Positions 1 to 10,149 of a stretch of 64,000 nt of DNA are shown here, one piece after another. The translations under genes and the position numbers were made by a program. Under the pieces are notes generated by a model. That model had not been told where the DNA came from. It did not search any database and saw only the letters and a program-made list of their open reading frames with translations. This stretch comes from Bettongia penicillata ogilbyi. Its lineage: Eukaryota > Chordata > Mammalia > Diprotodontia > Potoroidae. The DNA is taken from contig JAJHZJ010000311.1 of assembly GCA_023548195.1 (NCBI GenBank), positions 10,574,049 through 10,638,048 of the forward strand. Reading direction: 5' to 3'. Each line of letters begins with the position of its first letter. Position 1 is the first letter of the stretch.

Positions 1-51
1 TATTTATGTTCATGAATCAACATGGGTTCATTCCTTATTCCTCTATCTCTT

Positions 52-68
52 ACACACACACACACACA
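52..68. repeat. (AC)n microsatellite
   Basis: About eight AC units in a row. Short simple repeat with no further structure. Confidence 0.95.
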
Positions 69-69
69 A

Positions 70-500
70 ACATGTATGTATGCTCATATGGTTTTATCCA
101 TGCATACACATAAGGTCACAAAAGGTTTATTATATTAATAAAGAGTCAGAGAGAAGATTTATATAAAAAATGTGATATAAGGGAAAGTAATGTAAAGGAA
201 ACAATACTAATACACATTTTTGAGAAGCACAAGGTCACTGTCACCGGTAGTGGAGGAGAAAGGAAGGTTTTATTTAGGAAGTGGAATATTAAGTTGGCCT
301 TGAAGAAAGAGAGGCACTTAAACAAATGGAGATTTGGGATGAAATGGAGGTGGGTATACATCCCAAGCTTTAATGATGGTATAAGAAAAGGTATAAAGAC
401 AAGAAAAGAACAAATAAGGAAAAGGGGCAGAAAATTGTCAAGCTCATCTGGAACATGGAATCATAACTGTAATGGTCATGATGACACTCATGTATGTTAT
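70..500. other. Unassigned AT-rich DNA
   Basis: No repeat family or exon recognised. The short open frames on both strands have no protein-like composition or splice context and look like chance. Confidence 0.5.
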
Positions 501-722
501 ACAGTGTTTAAGGTTTGTGGAGTGCTTCATATATTTCATCTCATTTGACCCTCACAAGAACCCTACACTGTATTCCTATTCCTAGTTTACAATAACAGGG
601 CTAAGGCTGAGATATGTTATGTGACTTAATTCAGACCAGTCTGCTAAGTTACCTGAGGCAATATGAGAACTCATGTCTTCCTGACTCCAAGTCTGTCACT
701 CTGTCCACTATGCTTCCTTGCT
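501..722 (-). mobile_element. MIR/THER1-type CORE-SINE, degraded
   Basis: The plus strand reads the complement of a MIR-like SINE. It has a 'tttaaggtttg' start, the 'ctcatttgaccctcacaag' stretch typical of the 3' half, then 'gagaactcatgtcttcctga' and a 'tctgtccactatgc' end matching the tRNA-derived head. Several internal gaps. No coding capacity; a fossil insertion. Confidence 0.75.
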
Positions 723-774
723 TTCTAGCAAAACACTTCTAAGAGATAAGTAGAGTATAATGTTGGATAGGAGG

Positions 775-1065
775 GATGATTCTGTCAGGCCTTGCAAGCC
801 AGAATATGGGATATTATATTACGTTATATTAGTTATGATATATCACATTATATCATATGGTTATGCTATGTCACATTATATTATACCATATCATATTATC
901 TTAATATTATTTACTAAGTAATGGGGAGCCATGAATGGTATTTGAAGAAATCAACAGGATGATGTTTCTCATGCTTTATGAAGATTACCTAGGCTATAGC
1001 ATGTAGAAAAGAGTATGAAACAGAAACAGAAGGAGAACTAGGTCTAAAATCTAGATTTGAAAACC
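775..1065 (-). mobile_element. L2 LINE fragment (antisense), with AT expansion
   Basis: The plus strand carries the complement of L2 reverse-transcriptase sequence ('ggccttgcaagccag', 'ggggagccatgaatggt', 'aggatgatgtttc'). Positions about 815-905 are a degenerate repeat of TATCATATTA-like units lying inside it. Confidence 0.55.
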
Positions 1066-1734
1066 ACTTTGGAGCTGTCATTTGATTTTGTTCCTGAACA
1101 CCGAGATCTGAAAGATTCACTCAATTGGCAATATTTTAATATTGTCAAGAAATTTCTGTTTTGGTATCTCTGTCATATGGTTCTGTTGGCCATAGTGGAT
1201 GTGAATGGCCAATGAAGCTAGTAAGTTAATCAGACTCCCACTTTCCTATAGGCTGCTCACCCGTAGAACGAGAAGTTTACTTCGCAGTTCTCCATCTTAC
1301 TAACCTAATATTTAAATCAGAGAGAAAGAAAATGTGTGAGCAAAGCACTCTGAGCTCCTCAAAAGAAAATTCCAGGTAATGATAATATGATTACATGTTT
1401 TCTTCAGTCACTTCACTCCCTCTAATTTAAGGAAAACAAGCCAGTCATCTCTGAGCTCTCAACGAGCTCAGGCCCTTCAGAAGAATGTGGTCCTACAACT
1501 TAATCATTTGGGACAATAACCACATTCTAAATATCCTAAAACATTATAATCTAACCAATAATTTAAGGTAGCATAAGGGATCATTTGTTAGGAAGGGAGG
1601 GAAGGAACAGAGCTTCTTAAATGCTTTTTCAGAAGCCCATTTTTGCTTTGATTTAAGGTTTCTAACCAATTGTTATATGATTTATACCAAATCAAATTTA
1701 TATGTAATCATAATAATTTATATACCATTTTTTA
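1066..1734. other. Unassigned DNA
   Basis: Mixed-complexity sequence with no repeat family, splice site pair or open frame I could support. Confidence 0.5.
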
Positions 1735-1965
1735 TTTGTTCAAGCACTTTCTCATACTTTATCTCATATGATCCTTAACAACTCAAGGAGGGAGACACAC
1801 TAGGTATTAAATTATAATTCCCAGTTTGAAGTGTGAAAAAATAGAGATCTAGAATGGCTAAGTCATTTGACCAAGGTCACATTACTAAGTTGCAGAGACT
1901 GAATTCAAACGCAGGTTTTATGAATCTAAAGTCAGTTATCTTTTCACTGTAACCCACATAGATAC
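1735..1965 (-). mobile_element. MIR/THER1-type CORE-SINE
   Basis: Complement of a near full-length MIR-like SINE: 'tctcatatgatccttaac' (3' core), 'aagtcatttgaccaaggtca', 'attactaagttgcagagact', then 'gaattcaaacgcagg' towards the tRNA-derived head. Heavily diverged, so an old insertion. Confidence 0.75.
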
Positions 1966-2186
1966 TTAGAGTTGCAATCAGTGTGTTCACTTTTTTGGTG
2001 TGTATCAACTGCTTCACCCCCAATCCTCATGACTTTCCATTCTGAATAGTCTATGTCCTTCTGTAATTCCTTGAAAAAGTAAAGTACCTAAAACACAATA
2101 TACTGCATGCCTTTTTGTGCATCTTTTAATATCTTGGGATATAATTGTAACACTTTGTCATTTCTTCATTTCTTTTTCATTCTTGC

Positions 2187-2350
2187 AACATGACTGTTCC
2201 CATCTCTCTCCATCTCTGTCTCTATCTTTCTGTCTCTGTCTGACTCTCTGTCTTTTCCTTTGTCTCTCTGTCTCCTTGTCTCTGACTCTGTTTGTCTCTG
2301 TCTCTCTGTCTCTCTCGTGCATACGCGCGCGCACACACACACACACACAC
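2187..2350. repeat. TC-rich tract followed by CG/CA alternating tract
   Basis: 2187-2316 is a degenerate (TCTGTCTC)n polypyrimidine stretch. 2317-2350 is a run of strictly alternating purine and pyrimidine, with CGCGCGCG followed by (CA)n. The long open frames here on both strands are low-complexity artefacts (Leu/Ser or Arg/Glu runs). Confidence 0.95.
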
Positions 2351-2351
2351 T

Positions 2352-2794
2352 TGTGTCTATTTCTTTTATACTACCTTATTCATGGTGTTATAATGACTTT
2401 ACCACGGGCTTTTTGATTGTCCTTTGGGCTATTTCTGATATTATTCCTTCTAAGAATGTTACACTCAGTTATGTGTTAGGTTTTATCAAGGGCATTGATT
2501 AATGGGTTAATTCCCAAGCATCCAGAGCCCAGTGACTAGTATGATAACTGGGCTCAAAACTATGCCAGACAAAGATTAGTTGAAAGAACTAGAAATGTTT
2601 ACCCTTAGGCAGAAAGGATTGAGGAAAGACGTGATATTGTAGACTTTATGTTTAAGAGGAATAAGCCTTGCTCTGTGTGACCCAGAGGATAGAACCACAG
2701 TTGGTGTAAAAAGCAAAGAGGCAGATTTGAGTTCCATTTAAGGAAAATAAATTCATAACTAGAGCAAGGGTCATTAATGTGTGTCTATGTGTAT
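2352..2794. other. Unassigned DNA
   Basis: No recognisable repeat, RNA gene or exon. Confidence 0.45.
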
Positions 2795-2945
2795 GTGTGT
2801 ATGTTAGACCTCTTTGGCAGTCCGAAGAACCCTATGCATCTCTTTTCAAAATGTTTTAATTGCCTAAATGAAATGCAAAGGATCATCAAGGAAGCCAATT
2901 ATATTAGTTATTAATATATTGCAGACTCCAAAAACAGTTATCCAC
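2795..2945 (-). mobile_element. hAT-type non-autonomous DNA transposon, partial
   Basis: The plus strand contains 'acctctttggcagtccgaag', 'ctcttttcaaaatgtttt' and 'aggaagccaattatatt'. This is the complement of the same MITE seen at 50573-50700, which reads 'ggtttctttgatgatacc' and 'actattattctgagaat'. Ends are lost. The hAT assignment is from recall of mammalian Charlie-like MITEs. Confidence 0.5.
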
Positions 2946-3224
2946 ACTCTAAATGTGCTGCCTTCAATGGCATATTAGCTCTAATCAAAGCCTTCAAGCC
3001 AAGACTGGGGGACCTGTCTCAGAAATATTATAGAGGGATTCTTCTTCTACTCTAAGGGCCCTTTAAACTCCTTCATGCTGAAAACATAATCATTTTCAAT
3101 AATCAGTATCCAAGTAGAATTACTGGAAAAATTACTGAAAAAAATTACTGGGGAGCAATAAGTCAAAGATATCCTTGTTTGTATTTTTGGTGAGGGTTGG
3201 GGGGAGGATTAGCAAATAGTAGGT

Positions 3225-3665
3225 CCCAGTCCAAGCCTCCCTTACTCATTGTTTGGTTTTTGACAGCTCAGAGTAAATATAAATCGCATTTGTTTCTGTT
3301 CTGGTCAGAAACTCTGAGGGTCTTCCCCTTCCAGACTGATTCTTTTATGAAGGCAATCTGGGCCAAGTTTTACCCTGATTCTTACTTAGACTTTAATTCC
3401 TGGATAAGTGTTACCTCAGACCTACCCTCAGACCTGGGAAGGACCTTAAATTAAAAACACCAAAGTCTCCCACTACATTTGGGACCATCACCAGTTGTTT
3501 GACTTATGTCTTGCCACTGGACTCTGTTGACTTGGAAGGAGAGAGTGAGGCTGATGACTTTGCACATCTCTGCCTCACTTCAATCCAATCCATTTGCAAA
3601 TCAAGACTTCATCCTCCTGATGTCACTGGCCCTCTTCCAGAATGAAGGACTAATAACAATAATTT
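3225..3665 (+). mobile_element. RTE-related short interspersed element
   Basis: Holds 'cctgggaaggacct', 'aaaaacaccaaagtctccca', 'cttgccactggactctgtt' and a terminal 'cttccagaatgaaggact' followed by ATAACAATAA. I recall this as a repeat dispersed in marsupial genomes. Its tail (from 'gatgtcactgg') resembles the 3' end of the RTE LINE at 7862-7943 of this window, so RTE machinery probably moved it. The open frames across it (for example 3197-3454) are chance. The left border is uncertain. Confidence 0.5.
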
Positions 3666-3844
3666 GTGGGTCTTCTTTTTTTTGTGTCAGCAAGCAATTT
3701 GGAATCACAGAAACTACTGTGCAGTACTCTCCCAAATTGATTCCAGTTTGATTTCTTTCTCCTACTCAATTCTAGTGCCAACTTTTGTGTACCTACCCAA
3801 GGTATGTGGCCGAACTAACTCCATTAATTGTTATTTTTAAACTC

Positions 3845-3915
3845 AGAAAGTGTATATCTGGAAGAGATCTGAGAGATCATGTCTTACGTTCTTATTTTAC
3901 AATAGAGGAAACTGA
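3845..3915 (-). mobile_element. MIR-like fragment
   Basis: 'tatctggaagagatctgaga' followed by 'ttacaatagaggaaactgag' matches the widely dispersed mammalian MIR-like module read from the complement. Only about 70 bases remain. Confidence 0.5.
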
Positions 3916-4249
3916 GTCTATTAAAAATGACAACAATGAAAAGTTTTGGACAATTATTGTTTAAGAAAGAGTATTACTACTTTGTTTCTCACTGTGTAGC
4001 ACATTTACAAAACCTGATCATATGGTTTGGCATAAATTCAGAAAGGCAAAAATATTAAATCTATCATTTACAGGCCATGATGTAATACAATAGTAACCAA
4101 TAAGGTATATGTGAGCAAAGGACACAGATAAAAATCGGGGTAATATCATGTCAAATAATATTTTGAGTAAACAATAAATCTAATAAACAATAGTTAATTT
4201 TATTAAACAGAATATTAACAATGGATAATATATCAAAATTTACTAGATG
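3916..4249. other. Unassigned AT-rich DNA
   Basis: Very A-rich. It may be an extension of the L1 ORF2 relic to its right but is too diverged to align by eye. Confidence 0.4.
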
Positions 4250-4990
4250 TAGTTAAAGAAATGTCTGAGAAAAAATTTCATAAATCTGAACACTTATTTT
4301 AACAAAAGAAAGAAAAGACCAATGAACTAACTGTACTAAGGAAAAAAATCTAGAAAAACTAAGAAACACATTGTTTTCAAATAAAGAAACTATAAAAATA
4401 TTATATGTAAACAAAATTAAAAATAAAAAGTCTATTGAAGTGATAAAAAGAACTGAGGTGTTAAAAGAAAAAAGGTCAATAAAATATATAAAATCATTAA
4501 TTTGGTTGTAAAAAGAGCAAAATAAAATTAAGAAAATAAAAACTTAAAAGGGGATTACAAAATGCATGAAGAGAAAATACAGACAATTTTCCCATATTAT
4601 TATAGCCAATTTTATACTAAGAGAACTAAAATCTTCTCCCCTGCCCCAAATGGGGAAATATAAAAAAAAAGTACTCAGATTTTGTTTAAAGTAAATAGAT
4701 ACAAGGAACCTACTCTTGGAAAGAGAAAATGAGTACATATAAACTCCCGATGGAAAATTACCTCCATTCATGTACACTTATAAAAGAATATTTCCAAACA
4801 TTTAAAGAATATATACACATGAAGAAATAGAGACAAAAAGAATCCTGCCAAATTTCATCTAGGTGACAAATATATCCCTGATAACTAAAACAGCAGATAA
4901 AACAGAGAAATAGAAATAAAAATTCAGATTAATCTTACTAATGGACATTAAGAAAATAATTACATATTAGCAAAAAGCTCATGCCAATGT
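4250..4990 (+). mobile_element. Degraded L1 LINE fragment (ORF2 reverse-transcriptase region)
   Basis: A-rich sense strand typical of L1. Near 4835-4985 the order 'cctgccaaatttcat', 'gacaaatatatccctgataa', 'aaacagcagataaaa', 'aatcttactaatggacatt' and 'attacatattagcaaaaa' follows the L1 ORF2 RT region, where finger motifs lead into 'resp. lmn-D-K-ilaN'-type sequence. Stops and frameshifts are throughout. Family age is very old; borders are approximate. Confidence 0.5.
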
Positions 4991-6459
4991 ATTCAAAAAC
5001 ATGCACACACAAATATTCTCTCTGCCTGCTACCTGCTATGTTGTGAATTCTTGTTCATATTTACCCACACGTTATCCCAGACTTTGTACTCAGCATTCTG
5101 GGAGTCTTTCTGACTTTTTCTTGATATCATGAGCATACTAGTAGAAAATACAGAGAATTCAGTGGTCATCTTTCATTTTCTCCATCTCACCAGGCCATCT
5201 TCTTTTTCTTTCATACATTTCTTTGATGGTATCCTTTATTTCACTAGTCCTTTGCAATTTCTTTTTTGTGCTATGTTGTCTCCTCCTCACATCCTCTACA
5301 GAAACTTTCTATTACATTCTGAGTGATACTGATTTTCAGTTCTTTGTAAACTGTATTGGCGTATATCTTGTATGTAGCCATATACCAGCACTAGCAGAAT
5401 TTCATGTATTACAAAAGATGGGCTTTCCTTTCAGGGAGACATTTGAAGATATTAAAACAATTTCCCAATTTCCCAAAGGTAATCTAGCCCCCTCCACTCC
5501 TAGGCTACTGTTCAATTCTCAGTGCAACTCATTGTCCAAACAGAAAATGACATCAGTCATTCCAATGCCAAAGAGTTAGATGGTCCTAGTTTAGTTTGAT
5601 TGGAAACTTTCCTCCTTTTACTGTGCAGACCTACTACAGAAGAAGTCACATACCTTGACAGGATTCATATAGAAGAGCTAAAGTCAGTTATGTCATGACT
5701 TCTCAAGGATGCACTTAATCAGGTTTCATGGTCCCTGATTCAACCTGTCAGGAAAAATAAACAGTGAACAGAAGTTCAAATACTTAATTAAATGCAGATG
5801 CAAACAGAGACCTAACTGAAATGCACATGGCTAGATTATTTAAGGAGCCAAATGGACTAAGTGGTAGTCAGTTTCACAAGACTATGCTGGTCACTGTCTC
5901 TGGCATGTTTTATAATCTATATTATGAGTTCAAATGTTATCCTTTGTTGGAATGAAAAGAGAGAAAACACACAGCTAACGATACATAAGGACTGTGTTGC
6001 ATGCTAGACATAATTAACCTGGCTCAAAGCATGCCCATGTCTGTTTTTCACAAAATGCAGGTTGAACAGAATTTGGACAGTCTGAGTTTTACAAAATTAC
6101 ACACAATGGACCTCATGGTTTGTTACAAAACTTTGGCTCTTGGTTTTTGAATTTTGTAGTTGTTCTACCTATCTAGCACATTCCACTCCTTTGACAATAA
6201 TTCTGTGAGCTCAAACACAGATGACACCCCAAGAAGTCTTCCAGGATTTTTTTTTAACTACTCATACCTAGGTCTAAAGCAGGGGAGTCTTAGATGTACT
6301 TTTGCATATACAAAACACATGGAGAATAAAAGTTATCTATTTCAACTGAAGAGTGCTTAATTATCTCCTTGGGGCCAGTTACAGTGTTAGGTGCTGGCGA
6401 TATCAAAATCAAACTGCTAATACCTTTAAACAGCATGTATGCTACACTCAGGACAATAA
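4991..6459. other. Unassigned DNA
   Basis: About 1.5 kb with no repeat that I can place. An open frame of 118 codons (5223-5579, plus) is Phe/Leu/Ser/Cys-rich and arises from T-rich sequence. I see no acceptable splice context and do not call it a gene. Confidence 0.45.
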
Positions 6460-6698
6460 GGTGGCACAATAAATTCAGTGTCAGACCAAAATCAGAAAGA
6501 CTCATCTTCCTGAGTTCAAATCCAGCCTCAGATACTTACTAGGTATCTAACGTATCTAACCTTGTTACTTAACCCTGTTTGCCTCAGTTTCCTCATCTGT
6601 AAAATAAACTGGAGAAGGAACTAGGAAACTACTTCCAATATCTTTACCAAGAATACCCCAAATGAGGTCACGAAGAGATGGACATGGTTAAACAACAG
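6460..6698 (+). mobile_element. MAR1/SINE1-type tRNA-derived SINE
   Basis: Near full length, about 240 bp. Landmarks in order: 'gagttcaaatccagcctcag', 'atacttactaggtatct', 'gtttgcctcagtttcctcat', 'actggagaaggaact', 'aatgaggtcacgaagagatg', ending in 'aaacaacagta'. This is the characteristic marsupial SINE and one of the strongest clues to the lineage. A short duplication ('gtatctaac' twice) lies near 6543-6560. Confidence 0.9.
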
Positions 6699-7094
6699 TA
6701 ATATTCTATATTCTACTGGAGAAATGTAGCATAGCACTTGCGTGTATACATCATAACAATGTGTTTACATATGTTGCAATATACACATATTCCTATGTAT
6801 ATTTACACACTACATATATACACAGGTAGACTGTGTTTTTGCTCAGGTTATATACTTTTTAAAATAAAATAACTTTCTTCTCTTAGTATATAATACCCTT
6901 GATGAACATAATGCCTCTACAGTTGTCTACAACTGTTATTTTGGTTTTTCCTTCAAGGAAAATGTTGATCACTGGAAAAAATATATACAAATTAATATTT
7001 ATTCATCAGTATAGGAAAGTCTGCTGAGAAAACTCTCTCTATAAATGCAGATTATCAACCATAAAGCAATGTAGAAGCAAAGAAATCTATCTAG
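6699..7094. other. Unassigned DNA
   Basis: Contains short TA/CA-rich patches (6775-6830) but no recognisable element. Confidence 0.45.
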
Positions 7095-7205
7095 TGTACT
7101 AATTATATGAAGTGACTTGTCAAAGGTCACATAGCTAGTATGTATCTTAGGCAGAAAATTAATCTAGGACTTTGTACTTGGTTTCTGAATATCAGACACT
7201 ACCTC
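7095..7205 (-). mobile_element. MIR/THER1-type SINE fragment
   Basis: 'gtgacttgtcaaaggtcaca' and 'tagctagtatgtatcttagg' are the complement of the MIR core-to-head region. Only the head half is left. Confidence 0.75.
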
Positions 7206-7254
7206 TCAAATACAAGCCTTGGAAAAAACAAATTCAAAGTGATTTTTTTTAGAG

Positions 7255-7495
7255 GGGAGGAAAGGGAACACACTAATAATATAAGACTTGGAAAAGTGTT
7301 CTGGTAGAAGGAGGCTCATGATCTAAGTTTTATATGGAATTAAAAATTCTAAAAGACAGAAGTAAGCTAGGAGAATGTTGTTGTATGGAAGACTTCTTGA
7401 GTAAAAGCCTAGAATGAGAGACATAGGCCAGTTAACTAGAATGTAGAGTGTTTGAGGAGTAATGTATAATTAGCCTAGAAAAATAGGTTGTTAAA
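7255..7495 (-). mobile_element. L2 LINE fragment (antisense)
   Basis: Complement of L2 ORF2 sequence: 'gagacataggccagttaact', 'gtttgaggagtaatgtataa'. Old and frameshifted. Confidence 0.45.
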
Positions 7496-7804
7496 TGACA
7501 CTTTTAACTAGACATAGATTCCTTGGTAAACCTGTCTCAGCCTGGAGACTATTTTCTCTTCAAGTTATATCTTTTTTAAAACAAAACAACTCTCCTTTTT
7601 TCTTTCTTGAACAAAATAGTACTTTTTTTTCTTTTTTTTCCCCTCCTGGGATGGTTATAGACAATAAAAAAGGAAAAAAAAAAGACCTGGCCCATACTAA
7701 CATTGATTGTATCATAAAGGTAGAATTACAAGGAGGCACAGATACTATTCGGTCAAATACCTACCAAAAAACCCTATCCTCTAAACCTTTCTACAACATT
7801 GAAT
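7496..7804. other. Unassigned DNA
   Basis: T-rich then A-rich tract with an open frame of 105 codons (7495-7812) that is composition-driven. No family recognised. Confidence 0.4.
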
Positions 7805-7860
7805 TCAATTAAAAACTTGTAAAGCGCATTGTGCTAAGCGTATGGGAAGATTCAAAGCCA
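7805..7860 (-). mobile_element. L2 LINE 3' end scrap
   Basis: 'gcgcattgtgctaagcgtat' matches the complement of the L2 3' terminus, which read forward contains a 'gcttagcacaatgc'-like string. Confidence 0.4.
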
Positions 7861-7861
7861 T

Positions 7862-8740
7862 GGGGAGTATGATTGGCTGGTTGATTGTTGCCCTTACTTT
7901 TCACAGAGGTCCAAAATGACATCACCATGATTAAGTGAATTTTCAGTGCATCCAACTGTGGCTGATCAGACCAATACAAACTCAGAATGCTCTACCACAA
8001 GTTGGGCACAGATAGTCCATTTGAATTTTTGGAGGGGATACCCCAAATTTACACATCCTACATTTACTTTGTACTGTCTCAATTCTGCTCATAGAGCACA
8101 GCACCCTTTCTGATGTGGGCACACCATGCTGAGTGGTCCTGTGCCCTGGTCTCCCATGTTGCACAGTCGAATCCAAAGTTCTTGAGAGAGACCTTGAGAG
8201 TGTCCTTGTTTTGCTTCTTCTGACCACCTTGTGATCGCCTGCCCTATGTGAGCTCTCCATAAAATAGTCTTTTTGGCAAGCATATATTTTGTATTGGAAC
8301 AACATGACCAGTCCATTGGAGTTGCACTCTCTGAAGCATAGTTTGAATGCTTGGCAGTTCAGCTTGATTAGGACTTAAGTATCTGGTACCTTATCCTGTC
8401 AGGTGATCCTCAGAATCTTCCTGAGAGTGTTCAAATGGAAGCAATTCAGTTTCCTGGCATGATGCTGGTAGACTGTTCATGTTTCACAGGCATACAACAA
8501 TGAGGTCAGCATAATGGCTCTGTAGATCTTCAGTTTGGTAGTCAGTCTAATGCCTCTTCTCTCCCAAACTTTTCCTTGGAGCCTCCCAAACACTGAGATA
8601 GCTCTGGCAATGCATTCATCAACCTCATTGGCAATGCGTACATCCCTGGAAAGTAAATTACCCAAGGTAAGTGAACTTATCCACAGCATTCAAAACTTCG
8701 CCATTTCTTGTTATTGAAGATGATAAAGACACCAAGGGAA
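7862..8740 (-). mobile_element. RTE-clade LINE, 5'-truncated 3' end
   Basis: The minus strand encodes the C-terminal part of an RTE-type reverse transcriptase. From 8740 downwards the order is a DKFTYLG motif, an FGRLQGKVWERRGI stretch, TKLKIYRAIMLTSLLYACET, then an L-x-C-F-H-x-N-T-LRKILRIT region, and finally a CPTCGRAF...LISHSWMH C2H2 zinc finger ending in a stop at 7944-7946. These are the standard terminal landmarks of RTE/BovB-like ORF2 proteins. Stops and at least two frameshifts break the frame (three separate open pieces at 8477-8864, 8089-8316 and 7982-8305), including a stop inside the finger. The short 3' UTR lies at 7862-7943. The catalytic RT domain is absent because of 5' truncation near 8740. 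Confidence 0.85.
7944..8740 (-). pseudogene. RTE ORF2 C-terminal remnant
   Basis: Coding remnant of the RTE element above. The zinc finger has its two cysteines spaced C-x2-C and two histidines spaced H-x3-H, but a TGA stands where an Arg codon is usual (CGA to TGA, a CpG-type change). The natural stop follows the last His directly. In intact elements the protein copies element RNA at the target site; this copy cannot make it. Confidence 0.8.
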
Positions 8741-8924
8741 ATATGATATGACATATACAAACATCTATAATATAATATAGTATGTGATGAGTGTACAACA
8801 GTGGCAAAACATACAAGAAAAATTCATTACTGATTGCAAAGGTCAGAGACAACTTGCTGGACAATGTCAGATTTCAGTTGGAGTCAAGTAAAAAAAATAT
8901 TGATAGAAAATTGAGTGAAAGACT

Positions 8925-9110
8925 TTGCTTATAAGAAAGAGCACTGGATTTAGACTCAGGTGACCTGTATTTGTAACCTGATTCTGCCAAATGTATGTGA
9001 TTGAGGGTAAACAAATCAGTCGCTCTCTATGGACCTAAATTTCCTTTTCAGTAAAATGAGTGATCTTTGCTACATTATCTCTATGGTCAGCTTTAAGTCC
9101 TTGATTTGGT
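8925..9110 (+). mobile_element. MIR/THER1-type CORE-SINE
   Basis: 'aagagcactggatttagact', 'caggtgacctgtatttgtaa' (box B-like region), 'attctgccaaatgtatgtga', 'ccttttcagtaaaatgag'. Sense orientation, near full length. Confidence 0.8.
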
Positions 9111-9740
9111 GGTGCTGTGTATCAGACCTAGTTCTGTATCATTCACAAATTTAGTAAGAAAGCCAGGAATCAATTTGTATGATCTGCTGATAAAGATGTT
9201 GAACAGAATAAAGCCAAGCAATAAAGGGTGGGGGGCCCTCTAAGGAATAGAAATGATCTTCCAAGCAGACATTGATCTCTTAACCTATTAAGTAACAAAT
9301 CACCTAACTAACTATACCAGGTGCCCAAAAACCTTAGTGCAGTTTTAAGTTTTAATAACTTAAGCTTTAATTGCTTAAAACTACATTAAGACTTTTGGGA
9401 CAGTTAGTATTATTTCACATCTCTCCTTATCATCAAAGATTATGACTAATTTTGTCAACTGCCTTGCTGGTGTCCATGAGCCACCTTACATTTTAGAATT
9501 TCAGGTATTAGGATTATATTAAAATCTAACAACTTTCTTCAAACCTTAAATTTATTCTCCCACTTATCTGGTAGAAATTAAGACGGTAAGATCCTTGCTT
9601 CTCATGTATCCAGTCATATCTATTTTGCCTAACTACTTACTCATAAATACTTTTCAGAATCAGGTCTGATTTTTCTACCTTTTGAAATATTAAGGTATTA
9701 GCAAGGCAAGAATTCCTTGCTGTTCGTGGAGGAGAGAACT
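9111..9740 (-). mobile_element. CR1/L3-type LINE relic (RT region)
   Basis: The minus strand reads 'FVNDTELG', the counterpart of the FADDTKLG motif of CR1/L3 reverse transcriptases. It is preceded by a degenerate '(L)G-P-x-L-F-x-x-F-I'-like string from the 'gccaagcaataaag' region. A hairpin MITE (9318-9405) interrupts the copy, after which related sequence continues to about 9740. Very old. Confidence 0.6.
9318..9405. mobile_element. Palindromic mariner-type MITE
   Basis: The left arm (9318-9360) has 'gcccaaaaaccttagtgcag' followed by TTTTAAG. The right arm read in reverse gives 'tgtcccaaaagtcttaatgt' followed by AGTTTTAAGC. The whole element is one imperfect hairpin of about 88 bases next to TA (9315-9316). 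The arms match the terminal repeats of Tc1/mariner elements (CAGGGTGTCCCAAAAGTCTTAG type). It has no coding capacity and lies inside the CR1/L3 relic, so it is the younger of the two. Confidence 0.75.
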
Positions 9741-10062
9741 CCAACTAATGATTTGTTAAATGATGTTTCTAATCACAGTTTTATACTGACTAAATTCATA
9801 TGAATCATGTTCAGAATTCATCAGCCTATTCTTCCAGCCAGCTTAGTGGCCTCTAATGTACTTCAATATCATAATTTTTCTATGTCTCCCTCCTTTGATC
9901 TTTTCCGAAGGAGGAACCATAACTTTTTTCAAATTAATGGTTTACATAAAAGTCAATATCTTCTTGATATAAAATGCTTTCTTATAACTCCTGTATTAAT
10001 ATATTCCTCACAGGCAAGGATGATATTGGCTGCTTGATCCTGTACAAGTAAGAGAGTTATGA
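9741..10062. other. Unassigned DNA
   Basis: No element recognised; a 76-codon open frame (9807-10037) has no supporting context. Confidence 0.4.
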
Positions 10063-10149
10063 AACACTGAAAGGTTGTAACACCCAGAGTCACCAGTCAG
10101 TATTTTTGCTACGTAGTACTTGAACCTATATCTTCCTCCCTTTGAGGCC
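10063..10149 (-). repeat. Inverted repeat arm 1 (87 bp)
   Basis: The reverse complement of this segment matches 11431-11517 at 82 of 87 positions by eye. Within it 'ggttcaagtactac' and 'tgactggtgactctgggtgt' resemble a tRNA-derived SINE head, so the arms may be SINE copies. They share unusual bases that a MIR consensus lacks. Confidence 0.85.

Noticed and set aside
2117..2502. Overlapping open frames of 60-99 codons on both strands
   Set aside because: They lie in TC/CA low-complexity DNA and consist of Leu/Ser/Cys or Arg/Glu/Asp runs.
5223..5579. 118-codon plus-strand frame
   Set aside because: T-rich composition alone explains it; no start context, splice site or recognised motif.
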